Below the pieces are notes generated by a model, which did no database searches, was not told the DNA's origin, and saw only the letters and a program-made list of their open reading frames with translations. 64,000 nucleotides of DNA from Uranotaenia lowii (lineage: Eukaryota; Arthropoda; Insecta; Diptera; Culicidae). The stretch lies in assembly GCF_029784155.1 (NCBI RefSeq), contig NC_073693.1, positions 166,895,104-166,959,103 on the forward strand, in the 5' to 3' direction. The position numbers were made by a program, and so were the translations under genes. This document shows, piece by piece, positions 35,623-46,246 of the stretch (positions within the stretch are counted from its first letter, which is position 1; the number at the start of each line of letters is the position of its first letter).

Positions 35623-38517
35623 ATGTCTACAAGTGCGAATAATAACTTTTTATATGAGTGTTTTGATGATTTTCTAAAAAATAAATATAAAGTAGTATAT
35701 GATAAGGGTTTGAAATTACTCCAATGGAATATTCGTGGAATGAACAATATTGAGAAGTTCGACATACTCAGAGACCTCCTAGATAGGTACTCTAAAATTA
35801 TTGACATAATTGTGGTGGGTGAAACATGGGTAAAATCAGGCGACACACAGTTATTCACAATAAATGGATTCGATGCAATATTCTCTTGTCGCGAGACATC
35901 GCATGGGGGATTGGCCGTATACACACGTAGCGATTTAAACGCTGACACCGAGGAAATAGAGGAGGATGAAGGTTTTCACTACATACGAATACGTATCCCC
36001 TTGGGTAATAGCTCGCTACTTCTACACGCTGTATATCGTCCACCTGTATTTCGGTTCGCCAATTTCGTAGAGAAGCTGGAAAGTAAGCTGGCCAGTAATA
36101 TTAAATGTCTTGACTCGATTCTACTCGGAGATACCAATGTGCCAGTCAACATGTCTAATAACACCGTCAGAGAGTACACGAGGATCCTGGAGTCACACAA
36201 CATGTTCGTTGTTAATAATGCTGTAACCCGTCCGGCCAGTGGGAATATACTCGACCACGTTGCTTGCTCTCAGAGTATCATCGGCTCGACAATAAACGAA
36301 ACCATTTGCATGGATACAAGCGACCATAGTATGATCGTTACCACACTGTCAACCAGTTCCGATAAAAAGGCCCAATCCCTGAGCAAAAGCATCGTCAACC
36401 ACCAGCAGCTGAACACTGAATTTGCAGAAGCCTTGATGAACATCCCAGAAAATCTATCCGCAAATGAAAAAATTGTTTTTATAGTTGACACATATAATAA
36501 CACTCGAAATCGCGCCACAAAAACAATAACAGTGAAAGCAAAAGTGAAGAGGAATTGCCCGTGGATGACCTTCGACGCTTGGAACCTAATATCAACTAAA
36601 GACAAGATCTGGAAGCACTGTAAACGGAATCCTGCGGACGAACAGTCTAAAGCTGCCCTGAAACTTATCTCTAAAAGGTTGTCAAAACTTAAAAGCCACT
36701 GCAAACGGACCTACTACTTTCGACTTATGCAAACGGCAACCCCGAAGCAATCCTGGAAATTCCTAAATGAAGCCCTGGGTCGTAACACCAAAGAACACAA
36801 CCCCATCACCCTCAAGTTTGGCGATGAAGTACAAACCGATCCAGCCCAAGTATCGAACAGTATCAACGAGTACTTTTGCAACGTGGGGCCTCAATTGGCT
36901 ACAAATATCGTCAGCACCAGAGATATTCAACAGTTCAATGCTATTCGTTCGCATCCGCCCTCCCTGTTCTTGAGACCGGCATCTGTTGCAGAGGTTCTGT
37001 TAGAGATCAGTAACCTTGACACCAACAAATCATCTGGTCCAGATAATATTTCCGTAGCTACAGTGAAAGCCCATCACTTGGCTTTTTCCAACATCTTGAC
37101 AGACATCTTCAACGAAACAATCGAAACTGGTGTCTATCCTGATGCATTGAAACTAGCCCGCGTAACTCCTGTCTTCAAGTCAGGTGACAGATCAAATGTA
37201 TCAAACTACCGTCCAATTTCAACGCTCTCTGTCTTGAATAAAGTTATTGAAAAACTACTCGTCACTCGAATGAATGAATATTTAACTAGATATGACCTCA
37301 TAAGCCCACGCCAGTATGGTTTCAGAAAGGGATGCAGCACTCTAACTGCAACAACCGAACTTTTGGAGGACGTGTACGATGATCTGGATAACCGTAGATA
37401 TGCTGGTGCCCTATTTTTGGACCTGAGGAAAGCGTTTGACACCATTGATCATGCCTTGCTGTTACAGAAATTGGAATGGTATGGATTACGTGGACAACCC
37501 CTTCGGCTTATCGAAAGCTACTTAACATCTCGCCAACAATTTGTTTCCCTCAAAGGAGCTTCAAGTAGTAAAAGATTCATGTCAACGGGAGTACCGCAGG
37601 GAAGCAACTTGGGCCCGCTGTTGTTCTTGATATTCATCAACGATCTCCCTCTGTTGAATCTGCACGGCAAAGTTCGGCTCTTTGCCGACGACACATTGAT
37701 ATCGTACAGCAATTCCAATCCTCTCCAGATAGTGGAATGGATTGGAAACGATCTGGAAATCCTTCAGCATTACTTCGACTGTAATCTTCTCTCGTTAAAC
37801 TTGTTGAAAACTTCGTACATGCTGTTCAATTCTGGTCGTCGCTCCATACCTCAGCTGCCAATAATCCGTATAGGCAACACTCTAATTGAACGAGTGAACG
37901 AGTTTAAATATCTAGGACTACATTTCGATGATACCTTAAGCTGGGCAGCCCATATAGAGCATCTTAAACGAACACTCGCTCCGGTCGTTGGTGCCATATG
38001 GAAAATTTCTGCGTTCATTCCAACCCACTGGCTGAAAAATGTATATTTTGCGCTGTTTCACTCGAGACTACAATATCTGGTGTCACTATGGGGTAAAGCC
38101 TGTAAAAGCCGCCTAAGGGAGTTACAGGCCATGCAGAATAGAGCGCTAAAGGCTGTCTTTAGATTGCCGTATTTGTACCCTTCCGAACTGTTATATAGTA
38201 TGGACGATTCAGTACTTCCCATACGAGGTGCCCAGGAATTTCAAACTCTGGTATATACCCACAAACTCCTAACAAGCAGGGATTCCCATCACAACATGCA
38301 CTTCGAAAGAATGACGTCTCACCGCTCGTCCAGAAATGCAAATCACCTTCGTCTGCTCAGGGTTAGAACAGAATTTGGAAAGAAGAAACCCAGTTACTTC
38401 GCAAGTAAACTATACAACAATCTACCAGACACATTAAAGCAATGCCCAACGTCCTCCCGTTTCAAATCACAACTGCTGTCGATCTGCAAGCAAAACATCC
38501 ATCGTTTCCTCCGCTAG
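35623..38517 (+). CDS. LINE ORF2: endonuclease and reverse transcriptase
   Basis: 964 aa. The N-terminal APE-type endonuclease (about residues 25-235) shows LLQWNIRG, VVGETW (catalytic E), LLGDTNVP and TSDHSMI. The RT (about 450-740) shows NKSSGPDNIS, RVTPVFKSGD, YRPIST, YGFRKGCSTL, LDLRKAFDTIDH, STGVPQGSNLGP and the active site FADDT at about residue 687. A C-terminal region with RLPYLYP and KLYNNLP follows, typical of this group. No RNase H is present. The frame is fully open, and the ATG shortly after ORF1 suggests reinitiation or a short intergenic start. Confidence 0.9.
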   Translation: MSTSANNNFLYECFDDFLKNKYKVVYDKGLKLLQWNIRGMNNIEKFDILRDLLDRYSKIIDIIVVGETWVKSGDTQLFTINGFDAIFSCRETSHGGLAVYTRSDLNADTEEIEEDEGFHYIRIRIPLGNSSLLLHAVYRPPVFRFANFVEKLESKLASNIKCLDSILLGDTNVPVNMSNNTVREYTRILESHNMFVVNNAVTRPASGNILDHVACSQSIIGSTINETICMDTSDHSMIVTTLSTSSDKKAQSLSKSIVNHQQLNTEFAEALMNIPENLSANEKIVFIVDTYNNTRNRATKTITVKAKVKRNCPWMTFDAWNLISTKDKIWKHCKRNPADEQSKAALKLISKRLSKLKSHCKRTYYFRLMQTATPKQSWKFLNEALGRNTKEHNPITLKFGDEVQTDPAQVSNSINEYFCNVGPQLATNIVSTRDIQQFNAIRSHPPSLFLRPASVAEVLLEISNLDTNKSSGPDNISVATVKAHHLAFSNILTDIFNETIETGVYPDALKLARVTPVFKSGDRSNVSNYRPISTLSVLNKVIEKLLVTRMNEYLTRYDLISPRQYGFRKGCSTLTATTELLEDVYDDLDNRRYAGALFLDLRKAFDTIDHALLLQKLEWYGLRGQPLRLIESYLTSRQQFVSLKGASSSKRFMSTGVPQGSNLGPLLFLIFINDLPLLNLHGKVRLFADDTLISYSNSNPLQIVEWIGNDLEILQHYFDCNLLSLNLLKTSYMLFNSGRRSIPQLPIIRIGNTLIERVNEFKYLGLHFDDTLSWAAHIEHLKRTLAPVVGAIWKISAFIPTHWLKNVYFALFHSRLQYLVSLWGKACKSRLRELQAMQNRALKAVFRLPYLYPSELLYSMDDSVLPIRGAQEFQTLVYTHKLLTSRDSHHNMHFERMTSHRSSRNANHLRLLRVRTEFGKKKPSYFASKLYNNLPDTLKQCPTSSRFKSQLLSICKQNIHRFLR

Positions 38518-38940
38518 TATCTTCTTGCCACATAGCTAAAAAAATTGTTATTCTTTTTATTCTCGCCCCTCCACCCAGACCACCGCCGCCCACAAGCCAC
38601 TCCATCCAGCCGCCACCGCCAATCATCAAAACACCTCATCACCCTCCACCGCCACCACCACAACGCTGCAAACTAATGAATATACCACAACTCTATATTA
38701 AAAAATTGTGAAATAGCCTACGAGTAGTCCCTACCATTCCTTCAAAGAGCGATAATTTGTTCACTGGAATGGTTTTACATTTTGTGAAAAAAAAAAAATT
38801 GTATTGAAATGAATTGTTAAACTGTTTTGATAGGGTTTTGTGCCTGTTGGAGAAGAGGCTTGGAATAAGCTTAACTCCACTGGGCTTTCCCTATCCGAGG
38901 AAAAAATAAATAAAATAAAATAAAAAAAAAAAAAAAAAAT

Positions 38941-39441
38941 AAAATAACCTTACAACATTTTTAAATTACAGTCAATTTGGATTTCAGGATTCAAACAGGG
39001 TATTTTACCATTTCAATAATCGTTTGGTTCTGAATTATAAATATTTTTTTTGTGTGTCTCATAATTACTTTTTTCAGCCTTTTCGAACAATGTATATTAT
39101 TATTTTTTCCGTGTAAGCGTTACGCGCGTTACAATCGGCAGTTGTCAAAATGCTTTTTTCTTTTCTCCTTTCCATTTTCGTTAAATTTGCGGCTTTCTCA
39201 TCATTTTGTTGGCGTTGAAAATTTGTAGCCGAACGTTGATTTATGAAAACTGCTTTTAAATCGTACTGATTGTGACTTAGATACCGAAAATTGGTTTCGG
39301 ACATTAATCCGTACCGGTCGAGTGTGTTTGTGTCCAGTTTTGTTACTTCTAGAGAGGATTACAAGTTGAGCGAAAAGTTTTGACAAATTTGCATTTGTGG
39401 GATTATAACTGAGTGGGTTTGTTGGCGAATGCCGAGCAAAG
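38941..39441. promoter_or_regulatory. Upstream region and 5' UTR of CPSF6
   Basis: AT-rich at first, becoming mixed near the start codon at 39442. It must contain the CPSF6 promoter. No TATA box is obvious, and the start site was not determined. Confidence 0.35.
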
Positions 39442-41111
39442 ATGGCCGATGGCGTGGATATTGATTTGTATGCCGATGATTTAGAACCGGATTTTACTCA
39501 AACTAACGTAAGTCTTGTGACGATCAAATTTATATATTGTTACACCGTTCGCTTATTTTGCAGGACGATTTTGGTGCCGAAGGAGGTGATTTATATGATG
39601 ATGTTATAACCCCATCTGGTGACCATGGGCGGAACAATTCCGGAAGTGGGGCTTCTTTGGACAGAGATGGCATCGACAGTAACGGTACTTATCAGCATCA
39701 CGGTTCCAGCTCGATGGGCCACATGTCCCGTAGACATCAACTGTATATCGGAAACCTTACTTGGTGGACCACTGATCAGGACATTGCGGATTCCATTGGG
39801 GATGTTGGGGTTGGTGATTTCCAGGAAGTGAAGTTTTTCGAAAACCGTGCCAACGGTCAATCGAAAGGTTTTTGTGTTGTGTCATTGGGCTCTGAAAACA
39901 GCATGCGCTGTGTAATGGATCGGCTGCCGAAAAAGGAACTCCACGGTCAGAATCCAGTGGTTACATTGCCAACCAAACAGGCATTGAACCAATTTGAAAG
40001 CCAGCAGAAGACTAGGCCAACTCCACCGGCACAAGGTCAATCGAACGGTCCAAGACCGCCGGCTCCCAATATAGGCATGGGAATGGGAATGGGCCCTGGA
40101 CACGGAGGCCCTCATGGTGGCCCTGGAGGCCCAGGAGGTCCTGGTCCAAATGGCCCCGGTGGACCTCCTAGAATGGGAATGGGTGGTCATAATATGCCCC
40201 CTGGAATGATGCCACCACATAACCATCCAATGCAAGGACCGATGCATATGCAAGGTCCTCCGGGACCCGGTGGACCCCCGAGACCTCAGGTAGTTCGATA
40301 AACCGAATGAAAGTTGTCAATAAGATAAAACATTATTTTGTTTCTGTTTTTTTAAAGGGCCCTCCAATGCATCAAGGAAACGGACCGCCACCTCAAGGTA
40401 TTCCACGCTTTCAGAATCAAGGCCAATGGAATGGACCTCCAAGAATGGGGGGTCCCAGACCTGGAGGTCCAGGTGGTCCTGGTCCAATGTCCCATAGACC
40501 GCAAATGGTAAATAAACCGCTTTACCCATCACAGAGATCACAGAGATTCATGGATGTAAATATGTCTTATAAACTCATTGTTATCGAGCTCATCACTTTT
40601 CAACGAGTGTTGTTAATCCACGAATGAATTTTATTGACTTACTTCTTCTATTAACTTATTTTTTTCAGTATCAGGGACCACCATCCCGTGGACCAGGGGG
40701 ACCTCGACCTGATTGGAACAACGGACCACCTATGCATGGACCAGGTTTCCCGCCTGGGCCTCCCGGACCACGCCAAGGTCCACCTCATGGACCCTCTCGC
40801 GGTCCTCCGATGGGTCCTGGTCCGCAAGGTCCGGCCCCTCATGTGAATCCAGCGTTCTTTAATCAGGGTGGAGGTCCTCCTAATCATCCTAACGGCGGGC
40901 CGGCTGGCCACATGCCACCATCAGGACAAGGTCCTCCACCGCACTTCAACCCTCAGGGTGGTGCTGCACCCCGCGGTCCTTGGCCTGGGCCCGGAGGAAA
41001 ACCACCGGCAGGTCCATTTCCCGAACATCCCATCGCACCGCAGCTGAGTGAGGCGGAATTCGAAGAAATTATGACGAGAAACCGCACTGTTAGCAGTTCA
41101 GCCATAGCCAG
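39442..41111 (+). CDS. CPSF6: Cleavage factor Im subunit CPSF6, first four coding exons (3' end missing)
   Basis: Exons 39442-39507, 39564-40289, 40358-40507 and 40669-41111 have GT-AG borders and compatible phases. Together they give 461 codons plus two bases. The N terminus MADGVDIDLYADDLE, the RRM with RNP2 LYIGNL and RNP1 SKGFCVV, FFENRANGQSKGF and ELHGQNPVV match CPSF6 closely. A long proline/glycine-rich region follows with PAPHVNPAFF, then LSEAEFEEIM and SSSAIAR, also family landmarks. CPSF6 with CPSF5 forms CFIm, which binds UGUA upstream of poly(A) sites and selects them. The last exon here ends at AG|GTAAAA; the missing exons should encode the RAVSDA...helical part and the RS-like tail. 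They may lie in the N gap or beyond. Confidence 0.92.
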
Positions 41112-41780
41112 GTAAAAAAATTATCTACAAGATATTGAAAATTCTGTGACGTTTCGAAAATGTTTTGCACTTCTCAGTGACCTTGGATCATTGAGAATAA
41201 TGTTTAAGAAAATGTCATTCAATCGTTAAACGCATATTGTGTTCGTGTTTTAAGTATTGCTATGAACTTGTTTTCGTTGAAATATTGTTAAATTTATGTG
41301 TAGGTATATTTTAATTTGGATAACCAAAGCAGAAAAAATGCTTTCAATGAAAGGAAACATTAATGTTATTGAAATATCAAATATACTTTAGTTGACATTT
41401 TGAAAAAAAAAGTTTAAGGGGTTGTCTATCAGTCAAGACTGCAAATTTAACGTAGAACTACCAAACAATGTCTTTTGTCGCTGTATTTCTAGTAAAAAAT
41501 CAGCGTGCGTGAGAGATGTTCAGTCAAAAGTATTTAAATTTGTTTCCGAATCAGCCAGTCTCACAACAGGCGAATTGCGTTGTCAAAAAAAAAATGAATG
41601 ACTATTCGATAATAAATAATTTAGTTTATTCTCAGTTGTTTTCTCTCTTCTGTAAATGCAGAAAAAAGTCAAAAAGTAATTAAAGTCTAACCCGATTCAA
41701 ATTGACATAACATACGTGCACTTCTACTCTGATAAAAAGTTGACGAACAACTAGCGAAAATCGTCTAATAGTAAATAAAT
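41112..41780 (+). other. CPSF6 intron 4 (start)
   Basis: It follows the exon 4 donor. AT-rich, without exon-like blocks or recognised repeats. If the frame were not spliced, translation would end at once (TAA at 41113-41115), so splicing is expected. Confidence 0.5.
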
Positions 41781-42505
41781 CGAATGCCATAATGCTGGTA
41801 AAGTGTCAAAAATAAAACCTAAAAAAAAGTCTTATAGTAAAACAAGTAAATTATACAGGTTGATAGTAAAAGCGTTTTTGTTTTGCACTAGGTTACTGCC
41901 AGTTGCGCACTTTTTGCTGTTTTCCTGTTTGTTTATACGTTCAGTTTTGCCCTGGCGGTGCCTCAGAAAGTGGANNNNNNNNNNNNNNNNNNNNNNNNNN
42001 NNNNNNNNNNNNNNNNNNNNNNNNNNNNNNNNNNNNNNNNNNNNNNNNNNNNNNNNNNNNNNNNNNNNNNNNNNNNNNNNNNNNNNNNNNNNNNNNNNNN
42101 NNNNNNNNNNNNNNNNNNNNNNNNNNNNNNNNNNNNNNNNNNNNNNNNNNNNNNNNNNNNNNNNNNNNNNNNNNNNNNNNNNNNNNNNNNNNNNNNNNNN
42201 NNNNNNNNNNNNNNNNNNNNNNNNNNNNNNNNNNNNNNNNNNNNNNNNNNNNNNNNNNNNNNNNNNNNNNNNNNNNNNNNNNNNNNNNNNNNNNNNNNNN
42301 NNNNNNNNNNNNNNNNNNNNNNNNNNNNNNNNNNNNNNNNNNNNNNNNNNNNNNNNNNNNNNNNNNNNNNNNNNNNNNNNNNNNNNNNNNNNNNNNNNNN
42401 NNNNNNNNNNNNNNNNNNNNNNNNNNNNNNNNNNNNNNNNNNNNNNNNNNNNNNNNNNNNNNNNNNNNNNNNNNTTTAGACACTTTACCAGTATTATGGC
42501 ATTCG
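41781..42505. mobile_element. Inverted-repeat element or foldback spanning the assembly gap
   Basis: GAATGCCATAATGCTGGTAA (from 41782) with its continuation to 41811 is matched in inverse at 42475-42505 (ACTTTACCAGTATTATGGC). About 30 bp arms therefore flank the N run. The interior is mostly unknown, so its nature and size cannot be stated. Confidence 0.5.
41975..42474. other. Assembly gap, 500 N
   Basis: Exactly 500 undetermined bases, which suggests a placeholder length and not a measured one. Any ORF reported across it is meaningless. Confidence 0.99.
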
Positions 42506-42860
42506 TGTCTAGAAACATATTTGAAGAATTAGAAATAATCGTATTGGCTATTACAAAAAAATTTTTTTTTCCTAAAATACATGTTAATTCACACCCAGCC
42601 AACAATTTGGTAGGAATATCAAAAGATATACGTACGTCTATGTCGACACAAATCATCGTACGTTAGAAAAAAACATATACCTACCAAAAGTGGAGGCAAT
42701 ATACGTACATGTTGTCGTTATTTTCTGGTTTACTACATCGACAACATCATATGTGATGTCATTTACGATGTTAGAAATACTTTGGTACTTTATGTCGCTT
42801 ACCCACGTAAACTCTCCCCTTGTGTGTTCTTCATTTAATGTCTGTTTTGTTTATTTATTA

Positions 42861-43161
42861 GTACTACCTCTCATCCAACGGGTTCGAAACATTCTTGAAG
42901 AAGGCTGGCCAGAAGGTTGGAAACCGATACCATGCAAACCGTAGCTACCGAAACCACAGCTAAAGAAGGCCACCACCGGACCCTAATGGAAAACTGATAC
43001 TGAAGAATAACCCCTATAAACCCCTTCCTTTTTCCTTGTTTAAAGTTTTTTTTTCTAACTGTTGAGTCGCCGCGACTATTACGGCCCCCTTCCTTACTAA
43101 CCAGTGAAACGAATACCCTCGGCACATTTAAACTTTGTAAAAGTAAAAGGCCTTTAATAAA
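42861..43161 (+). other. Possible 3'-terminal exon of an unrecognised gene
   Basis: After a good acceptor (TTTATTTATTAG) a frame runs YYLSSNGFETFLKKAG, then NRYHANRSYRNHS and a stop (TAA near 42960). About 190 bases of 3' UTR lead to AATAAA at 43156-43161. I do not recognise the protein. It does not resemble the expected C-terminal part of CPSF6. It could be the tail of a gene whose earlier exons are in the gap, or captured cargo. Confidence 0.35.
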
Positions 43162-43224
43162 CTAGTTATAAATAACTTTATGTCGCATTGTCGTCGTTTT
43201 GTACGTTACATTAAAGGATTCGAT

Positions 43225-44040
43225 TCATGCGCATTTACGATGATGGAAGGATTGACAATTCCATCCACACTTAATGCGATGTGTGTTTTACCCTTTTACG
43301 ACTTGAAGCGATATGATGATAAATTGGCGATTTAAGTCACTCTTAATGCGAGGTGTGTTGAACTCTTGTACGACTTGAAGCAATCTGACGATGAATTGGC
43401 GATCTAAGTCACCCTTTATGCGAGGTGTGCCAAACTCTTGTACGACTTGAAGCAATCTGTCGATGGATTGGCTATTTAAGTCACCCTTTATGCGAAATGT
43501 TTTGTACTCTTGTATGACTCGAAGCAATCTGACGATGGAATGTCGATTTATGTCACCCTTCATGCGAGATGTGTTACAGTCTTATACGATGTTCAGAGAT
43601 TTTAACATCGATTGACAACTTAAGTCACATTTTATAAGATGTGTGTTGTAAGCTTGTACGATATGATGCATTTTGACATTTGATGGACTCTTAAACGATA
43701 TTTTATGTGAGTTGGGCCCCCTTATTCTGCGCCGCGCGTGAGGTGACGATAGTCGAGTCACCCTAGTCACCCGATTCCAGTAGTCGCTTTAGGTGAGAAA
43801 CGTCTTTCAGAATGAACTTTTTGGATTCTTATCCTAATCTAGTAGTCAGCTGGGCATGAACCTCTGTCACATCTGCTTCGGGAATAAGGTGACAAGACTC
43901 ACGCGGCTCCGACTCGACTCGACTATCGTCACCTCACGCGCGGCGCAGAATAAGGGGGGGGGGGATGTACTCATGTACGATTTGTATCATAAAACGATTT
44001 TGCGGACCATTTTATGTAGCATGTTATGTGTAATATTGTG
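43225..44040. repeat. 72 bp tandem repeat (minisatellite), about seven units
   Basis: Units marked by TGTACGACTTGAAGCAATCT recur at 43297, 43369, 43441 and 43513, and more degenerately at 43584 and 43657, with a remnant after 43965. The period of 72 bases is divisible by three, so the minus strand stays open over four units with a 24-residue repeat (RLLQVVQEF...IKGDLNRQ). I see no start codon context or domain and take it as a satellite. A foldback element interrupts it. Confidence 0.75.
43717..43964. mobile_element. Foldback MITE (248 bp) inside the tandem repeat
   Basis: The left arm CCCCCTTATTCTGCGCCGCG... (43717-43759) is repeated in inverse at about 43922-43964, more than 40 bp with hardly a mismatch. 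GC-rich arms contain GTGAGGTGACGATAGTCGAG. The right edge ends in a run of G. The tandem repeat resumes beyond it. It is a short hairpin element without coding capacity. Confidence 0.75.
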
Positions 44041-44686
44041 ATTGAAATACGACGCTAGGAAGAAAAAAAAATTAATTAATGATTTTAACTGATTTTTATT
44101 ATAACTAACATTGAAATGCACTACATATCTTTTCGTAGGTACCGCATTTCCCGCTCGCTACTTTCCTAACTTCCCCCGCCTCCATGCCTCTCTCAGGATC
44201 TTTGACGCCTCTTCCTTCCGGGTTTACAGCGGAAATTGCCGGGCTACAGTTCTGTCCGTGAACATTCCTTGATACTCGTAGTATGCACATGCAAATCGCC
44301 GGGTAATTATCCAACCGTTTTTTTTTTATCTGAGCCTAGTAGGGGAGAGTAATCCTGTTATTTTTGAAAGGAAAATGTTAGTGAGGTTTCTGTCCAACGT
44401 TGTTTTTCCAAAACCTACCTTTATTATTTTTTTACATCCGTTTGCTTGTTTGCTTTAGTCGTCAACTTTCACAAAATTCAAATGCTGATACAAAATTGCA
44501 AGCACGATCGCAAAATTGCACATCCACTGAACACGATTTATCACGATTAAGTGTAGACGTTACATAAGTTTTAATATCATGATGAGATGTGGGCGAACGC
44601 TAAGTATCTGTTAATACGAATCTGATTTGATCGCATTAAATATATTTATATCGTGGGTAAAGTTACCGATTATACGATTATAATTA
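44041..44686. other. Spacer with a GC-rich repeat remnant
   Basis: 44105-44340 is GC-rich with CCCGCTCGCTACTTTCC and a terminal T run. It may be a retroposon tail or SINE remnant, but no tRNA-like boxes were recognised. The remainder is AT-rich and empty. Confidence 0.3.
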
Positions 44687-45265
44687 TACTGCCGTTGGAC
44701 GCATAATTGTCACATGTGACATTTCGACTTTTTTGACTTTTTGATGCCAATCGTCTTAATTTGATGCGTTTTATTGAAATTCTTTGTCGAAACATAAAGT
44801 TTGTTCTAGAAATTTCAAGAAAAATTCAAAGTCGATTTGTCACACTGGGACAAATGGACGCATAACTGTCACACTGAGACGATTGGACGCATATTTGTCA
44901 CACTCAAGAAATGAACGTGTTATAACTTCGGAACGTCTAAACAGAAATCCACCAAACTTGGCATACGTGTCCTTGATAGTCGGGAGATGATCAGGGAGAT
45001 ATAAAGAGGGAGAGGATCAGTGTTTTCGGGACATCCCAGCATGTGCCAGAAAAACTCTGCAAACTGCTTCAGGTTCGTTGCTGGCGCTTGGAAGAGTGCA
45101 TATGTAAACGTACCCGCTTCACAGCATTAGCCAAATTATTACTCTTCCGGCGCCGTGGAACTGTAATCCTAAATTGTCCAGGATGGCCATATGTGATTAT
45201 CGGTGGTTTTAGCAGACCATTTTTTTGGTTTTGGTTTGAGTTTTGACGCACTTTGCAAAATACCG

Positions 45266-46246
45266 CACGGAAAATAATAAAAAGGTAAAATTTACCGAGA
45301 CAGCAAAGGTGAACGCTCGCAAAAGCCAAAAAGGTAACTTCTACCTTTTCGAGGTGAAACTCACCTCACAGCGAAGTAAAATATACCTGAAACGAAGAAT
45401 GAAAAAAGGTACAATTCACCGACAAAAAATGTGAATCCAAAAAAGGTAAATTTTACCTCGTAGCGAGGTGAAGTTCACCTGAATTGAGCTGAATCAAAAA
45501 GTATAATCCACCTAGAAAGAAAGGTAAATCCAAATAAGGTAAAACTTACCTCGTAGCGAGGTGAAGTTGACCTGGATTGAGCTAAACAAATCGGTACAAA
45601 TCATCTCGAAAAAAAGTAACTATTTGACGAATCCGTTTATTGAGGTTAAGCTGTTTTGCCGTTTAGGAACAAGTTTTGCTACGTGCACAATATGTGAAAA
45701 TCGGAACAAAATGGTAAGTGTTTTCTAAGATTTCATTTAGTTGTGCTGGTTCTCTTCATAATACTTTGCTTTTGTTTCAGATCGGCCCAAAGAGCTTCGT
45801 GTTGTATTCCCGTCAGCCTTCAGATATTATTCCGGAAAAGCCGGACCTGACAAGCTTGGCGAACAAAGGACTTGCCTCAACAATTTTTGAAGAACACGGT
45901 GATATATTTCAAAAATAAATATTAGGTAACAGTCCTTATTTATTTCAAATAAATACCATTTTTCATGAATTGTGTTTTTTCTTAAATTAATTTAATTGAA
46001 GAAACCAATCAAACAAACTAGCATTTACCTTTTAAATCAGTGAATGGGAAAACGGTATTATTTACTATTTAGCTAGGTGAATGAGAAAATGGTAAAATCT
46101 ACCTTTTTGCTAGGTGAATTGAAAAAAGGTAAAATTTACCTTTTTGCTAGGTGAATGAAAAAAAAGGTAAAATTTACCTCGAAAGAGGGGTGGAAAAAAT
46201 TCACCTCGCAAAAAGGTAAATTTTACCTTTTTTTTTATTTTCCGTG
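45266..46246. mobile_element. Nested inverted-repeat element (981 bp) with GGTAAATTTTACC repeats
   Basis: The ends CACGGAAAATAA and TTATTTTCCGTG are perfect inverse copies; the symmetry continues into CCG/CGG at 45263-46249. The flanking dinucleotide is CG, not TA. Within 250 bp of each end, copies of the palindrome-like GGTAAAATTTACC and GAGGTGAA...TTCACCTC recur many times. The centre holds a one-intron mini-gene (45711-45918). Confidence 0.75.
45711..45918 (+). CDS. One-intron mini-gene inside the nested element, 46 aa
   Basis: The start codon is itself the exon end: ATG|GTAAGTG (45711-45713), then a 67 bp intron to TTGTTTCAG (45780), then IGPKSFVLYSRQPSD...FEEHGDIFQK and a stop at 45916-45918, which overlaps AATAAA at 45914-45919. 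The splice sites are near-consensus and the 46-residue frame is complete. The protein is not recognised; it lacks membrane segments. It could be a captured, shortened host gene or only a relic. Whether it is translated is unknown. Confidence 0.45.

Larger units (their letters stand above)
34375..38940 (+). mobile_element. CR1/L2-type non-LTR retrotransposon, both ORFs open
   Basis: A PHD-bearing ORF1 and an endonuclease-RT ORF2 without RNase H are followed by a 3' UTR ending in an A-rich tail with AAATA repeats (38899-38944). RT motifs (RKGCSTLTATTELLEDVYD, GVPQGSNLGPLLFLIFIND, FADDT) suit the CR1/L2 group; a Jockey-group placement is less likely. The 5' limit is a guess: high GC begins around 34375. 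I could not define a target duplication. No frameshift or stop was found, so this copy may be able to move. Confidence 0.85.

Noticed and set aside
39591..40911. Open frames antisense to CPSF6
   Set aside because: They arise from the GC-rich proline/glycine codons on the opposite strand; the plus strand carries the conserved protein.
41803..42666. ORFs running through the N gap
   Set aside because: Undetermined bases give no stops, so they are artefacts.
43225..43700. CRISPR-like array
   Set aside because: Units are contiguous 72 bp tandem copies without unique spacers, in a eukaryotic genome.
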